From: a virus
Length of the DNA stretch: 22,605 nucleotides
Strand: one strand, 5' to 3'
Virus record (IMG/VR): IMGVR_UViG_3300012920_000302
Location: 1-22,605 of that record
Shown piece after piece: positions 20,280-22,605 of the stretch. The notes under the pieces were generated by a model. The model made no database searches. It was not told where the DNA came from and was given only the letters and a program-made list of their open reading frames with translations. Made by a program: the position numbers and the translations under genes. Numbering within the stretch: position 1 is the first letter of the stretch; each line of letters opens with the position of its first letter.

Positions 20280-22484
20280 ATGAATCCAAAAACGTCACAA
20301 GACCTGTTTAACAAAATTAGATCGCAGTTCAGCAACATCAAAATTGGTGATGAAAACGGTGCCGCAACAGCAGATGCTTCTGAGGCAGTGTTTTTTGAAT
20401 TTGAATATCAGCCAGACAGCGACACATTTGGATCTATCAGCATATCAATAGCAGACGGTGAGAACATGAAAGTGTATTACAACCGTGATCTAGTGGAAAA
20501 AATAGACGAATCTGAACGAGACAACTGGTATGCTTTCCTTAAAGAATTAAAAGACTTTGCTGTGGAACACAGCCTTACATTTGACGTTAGAGACATTACT
20601 AAAACGCACCTATCGAAGCAGGATTATCAAAATCTCGCAGATACGAATCAAACGGTAAATACTGATGAAATGTCAGAAGAACTACAAAGACTCACTAAAT
20701 TAGCAGGCGTAACAGAGGGCCTTTCAGGCACTGCCAAACGTTCTTACGAGAACTTGGACAAAACAAGATTAATAATCAGACACACAGGCAAAGTTGATGA
20801 AACTGTGCCAGGCGCAAGATCAAGACAGATACAATCATTATACATTGAAAACGAAGATGGCGAAAGATTCAAGTATCCATTAACACATCTAGCAGGTGCC
20901 AGAGCAATGGTTAGACACGTGGCCAACGGTGGCAGACCACACGATGAGTTTGGCCAACACATAATACAGACTTCAGAAGACATTGCCAAACTGCAATCGT
21001 TTTCAAGATATGTCACAAACAAAGATCAACTGAATGACAACGCAGGCGACATCATTGAGCAGACAAAATTAAAATTAGAAAACCTAAGATCATATGTTAA
21101 AAATTTAAGCAAACAATCACACTACGAAAACGCCAGCAAAGATTTCAAAACAGCAGACGAAGTTGTGTTGGACGACGAAACAGTTAACAAGTTAAGAGAA
21201 AAATTCACAATGAAAAATCTAGACAACAGAGTAGAGGACGCATTGCCAATCATCAACAGAATTATGAGCGAACTAGAACAACCACAAGCAGAACCTGAAG
21301 TAACAGAATTCAAAGACGAAGACAAACCAGAGCCATACGCAGACGCAGGTATGGATGTTGTGAAATTCATCACAGATCCCAACAGCAAAATATTATTAAA
21401 CAAGGCACTGCCAGATGAGAAAAAATATGAACCACTAGGCAAGTCAGGCGAAGAGAGCAAAATGATCAGAGTGTTATCAGACATAGCATCAAGAATGTTG
21501 ACTGACACACCAGCAGGCGACAGAGTGGCCAACTTTGCTTCAAGAATGAGTGACCAAATGGAAAAAGGCAAAGGCGATGCGTTCAAAGGCAAGGACACAG
21601 TAGACGGACCAGGATACGAAAACAGAAACAGAAAAATTGCAAAAGCACTAGTGGCCAAGTATATGAAATCAGCAGAAGAGATTGATCCAGCAGATTTCAA
21701 AAAGAAAAAAGACATCAAAGGCAAAGAGTATGCCAAAGACCCAATGAGACCAGAAGCGGCATTTGAAGGTTGGGTTGACTCGGTTGGTGAAGCAACAATC
21801 AAACCTTATGTGTCAATGTACAAAGGTAAGGACGGTAAAATGGTCTATGACGTGCTAGACAAAGACAGCAACTCAGCATACAAAAGTGGTGACATGAAAG
21901 CGGCACAGGAATACCTAAGCAAAAATTATGACAAACTGAAAAGCGGTGAGTCTGTTCACAACGAAGAAGAACTAGACGAATACGCCAAAACAGATTTTGA
22001 AAGTTGGTTGGCCAGAAAAGGCAAAGACATCAAAGACCTTAAAGCAGACGAATACACAGCAATGGTACAACAGTACAAACAGCAAAAAGATAGAGCAGAA
22101 AAAATGCAGGCCGCAGGCATTATGAAAAAAGAAGGCATGGGCGACAAAATTGCAGACATGGCACAGAGCTTGAGCAAGGACGAATTTATGAGTCATGCTG
22201 ATGATTTGGGTCTTACACCAGAAGAAGCCGCAGAACACTATGAGAAGATGCAAGGCGGTGCACACGCTGGCAAGTTTGAGGGTAACCAGTTTGCACAGGC
22301 AGTACAGAAAGCCAAGGCGGCAGGTATGAAAGCAGGCAACAAATTCAAAGTGGGCGATCAAGAATACACACTGAAAGATGCTATTGAATTGGCAGGCCTA
22401 CAATTAGAAGAATTCTTTTCAGAAGAAGAACAGGCATACGATAACCAAATAGATCGTATCAAAAACCTAGCACTTTACCAATAA
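20280..22484 (+). CDS. Large protein of unknown function downstream of gp17
   Basis: 734 aa. The N-terminal ~115 residues form a mixed alpha/beta domain (AVFFEFEYQPDSDTFGSISIS, MKVYYNRDLVEKI, NWYAFLKELKDFAVEHSLTFDVRDITKTHL). A short SEELQRLTKLAGVTEG segment (~131-147) of a kind frequent in marine phage proteins follows. Residues ~150-290 are mixed (KRSYENLDKTRLIIRHTGKVDE, YIENEDGERFKYPLTHLAGARAMVRH). The rest is mostly helical and Lys/Glu-rich, including KPYVSMYKGKDGKMVYDVLDKD (~515-537) and EFMSHADDLGLTPEEAAEHYEKMQGG (~637-662). No signal peptide, membrane segment or known catalytic motif. The late promoter and place in the packaging block suggest a virion or head-associated role, but this is inference. 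Confidence 0.75.
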   Translation: MNPKTSQDLFNKIRSQFSNIKIGDENGAATADASEAVFFEFEYQPDSDTFGSISISIADGENMKVYYNRDLVEKIDESERDNWYAFLKELKDFAVEHSLTFDVRDITKTHLSKQDYQNLADTNQTVNTDEMSEELQRLTKLAGVTEGLSGTAKRSYENLDKTRLIIRHTGKVDETVPGARSRQIQSLYIENEDGERFKYPLTHLAGARAMVRHVANGGRPHDEFGQHIIQTSEDIAKLQSFSRYVTNKDQLNDNAGDIIEQTKLKLENLRSYVKNLSKQSHYENASKDFKTADEVVLDDETVNKLREKFTMKNLDNRVEDALPIINRIMSELEQPQAEPEVTEFKDEDKPEPYADAGMDVVKFITDPNSKILLNKALPDEKKYEPLGKSGEESKMIRVLSDIASRMLTDTPAGDRVANFASRMSDQMEKGKGDAFKGKDTVDGPGYENRNRKIAKALVAKYMKSAEEIDPADFKKKKDIKGKEYAKDPMRPEAAFEGWVDSVGEATIKPYVSMYKGKDGKMVYDVLDKDSNSAYKSGDMKAAQEYLSKNYDKLKSGESVHNEEELDEYAKTDFESWLARKGKDIKDLKADEYTAMVQQYKQQKDRAEKMQAAGIMKKEGMGDKIADMAQSLSKDEFMSHADDLGLTPEEAAEHYEKMQGGAHAGKFEGNQFAQAVQKAKAAGMKAGNKFKVGDQEYTLKDAIELAGLQLEEFFSEEEQAYDNQIDRIKNLALYQ

Positions 22485-22499
22485 TAGTAGTAGACATTA

Positions 22500-22507
22500 G
22501 ATAAATA
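22500..22507 (+). promoter_or_regulatory. Late promoter box GATAAATA
   Basis: One mismatch to TATAAATA. Predicted start near 22513 gives a ~69-nt leader ending in AAAGGAGG (22565-22572), 9 nt before ATG 22582, so this is a long-leader, Shine-Dalgarno type unit. Confidence 0.6.
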
Positions 22508-22581
22508 TCATTGTATATTATAGTGATAATGCTTAATATACATTTAGGCAACAACATAGGCACAAAAGGAGGCTTAACATT

Positions 22582-22605
22582 ATGGCTACATTGGCTGAAA
22601 TAAGA
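22582..22605 (+). CDS. Start of a further gene (first 8 codons, cut by window edge)
   Basis: ATG with a very strong AAAGGAGG site 9 nt upstream and a late-type box at 22500. Only MATLAEIR is visible. Similar beginnings occur, as far as I recall, in some marine gp32-type ssDNA-binding proteins, but eight residues do not allow an assignment. Confidence 0.6.

Noticed and set aside
21122-21802. 226-aa minus-strand open frame rich in Ser/Leu
   Set aside because: Antisense to the 734-aa gene; hydrophobic look comes from reverse-complemented Lys/Glu/Asp codons, not real membrane segments.
1-22605. tRNA genes, CRISPR arrays, insertion sequences, integrase or attachment sites
   Set aside because: No cloverleaf-like sequence, spaced direct repeats, transposase motifs or terminal inverted repeats were seen; intergenic gaps are all shorter than 200 bases.

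Overview
The window is a late (virion morphogenesis and DNA packaging) region of a T4-like myovirus, most probably a marine one of the cyanophage/pelagiphage type. The evidence is recognisable homologues of T4 gp15, gp14, gp13, gp1, gp18, gp19, a gp54-like tube-fold protein, gp4, gp16 and gp17; low overall GC (about 40% by eye); NNTAAATA motifs of the T4 late-promoter type before most genes; and several conserved proteins typical of marine T4-like phages. There are no photosynthesis genes, tRNAs, integrase or CRISPR here, so the host (cyanobacterium, SAR11 or other) cannot be fixed.

Layout. (1) 1-4763, plus strand: an adhesion/fibre block with the 3' end of one fibre-like gene, a 336-aa paralogue with the same C-terminal domain, a terminator, an 829-aa modular fibre protein, and a LamG-like gene interrupted by an in-frame TAA. 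(2) 4760-7822, minus strand: an inverted cassette of gp14, gp15 and a Nudix hydrolase. (3) 7866-9492, plus strand: gp13, a 61-aa coiled-coil protein and a gp1-type dNMP kinase, the kinase converging on and overlapping a minus-strand zinc-ribbon/degenerate HNH gene. (4) 9884-18632, plus strand: an enlarged tail sheath gp18, tail tube gp19, terminator, gp54-like protein, a small conserved protein, gp4 nuclease, gp16 small terminase, a protein with a capsid-targeting-like N-terminus, and an acidic Lys/Glu-rich protein. (5) 18672-22605: gp17 large terminase, a 734-aa protein of unknown function, and the first eight codons of another gene.

The genes jointly build the neck (gp13/14/15), the contractile tail (gp18/19/gp54-like) and the fibres, and package and repair head DNA ends (gp16/17/4). 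Two small metabolic genes (dNMP kinase, Nudix) sit among them.

The most striking unexplained pattern is regulatory. Nine genes have a late-promoter-like NNTAAATA box ending only 5-8 nt before the start codon, often overlapping the upstream stop codon, so their own transcripts would be leaderless or carry 1-3 nt. The kinase has a sigma70-like promoter placed the same way. Fibre and sheath genes instead have longer leaders with clear Shine-Dalgarno sites. Other notable points are the LamG stop at an expected Trp position in a GC-rich island, the T4 internal-protein-like leader peptide on the 16780 gene, and a short repeated Trp/Tyr-rich module spread over neck and sheath proteins.
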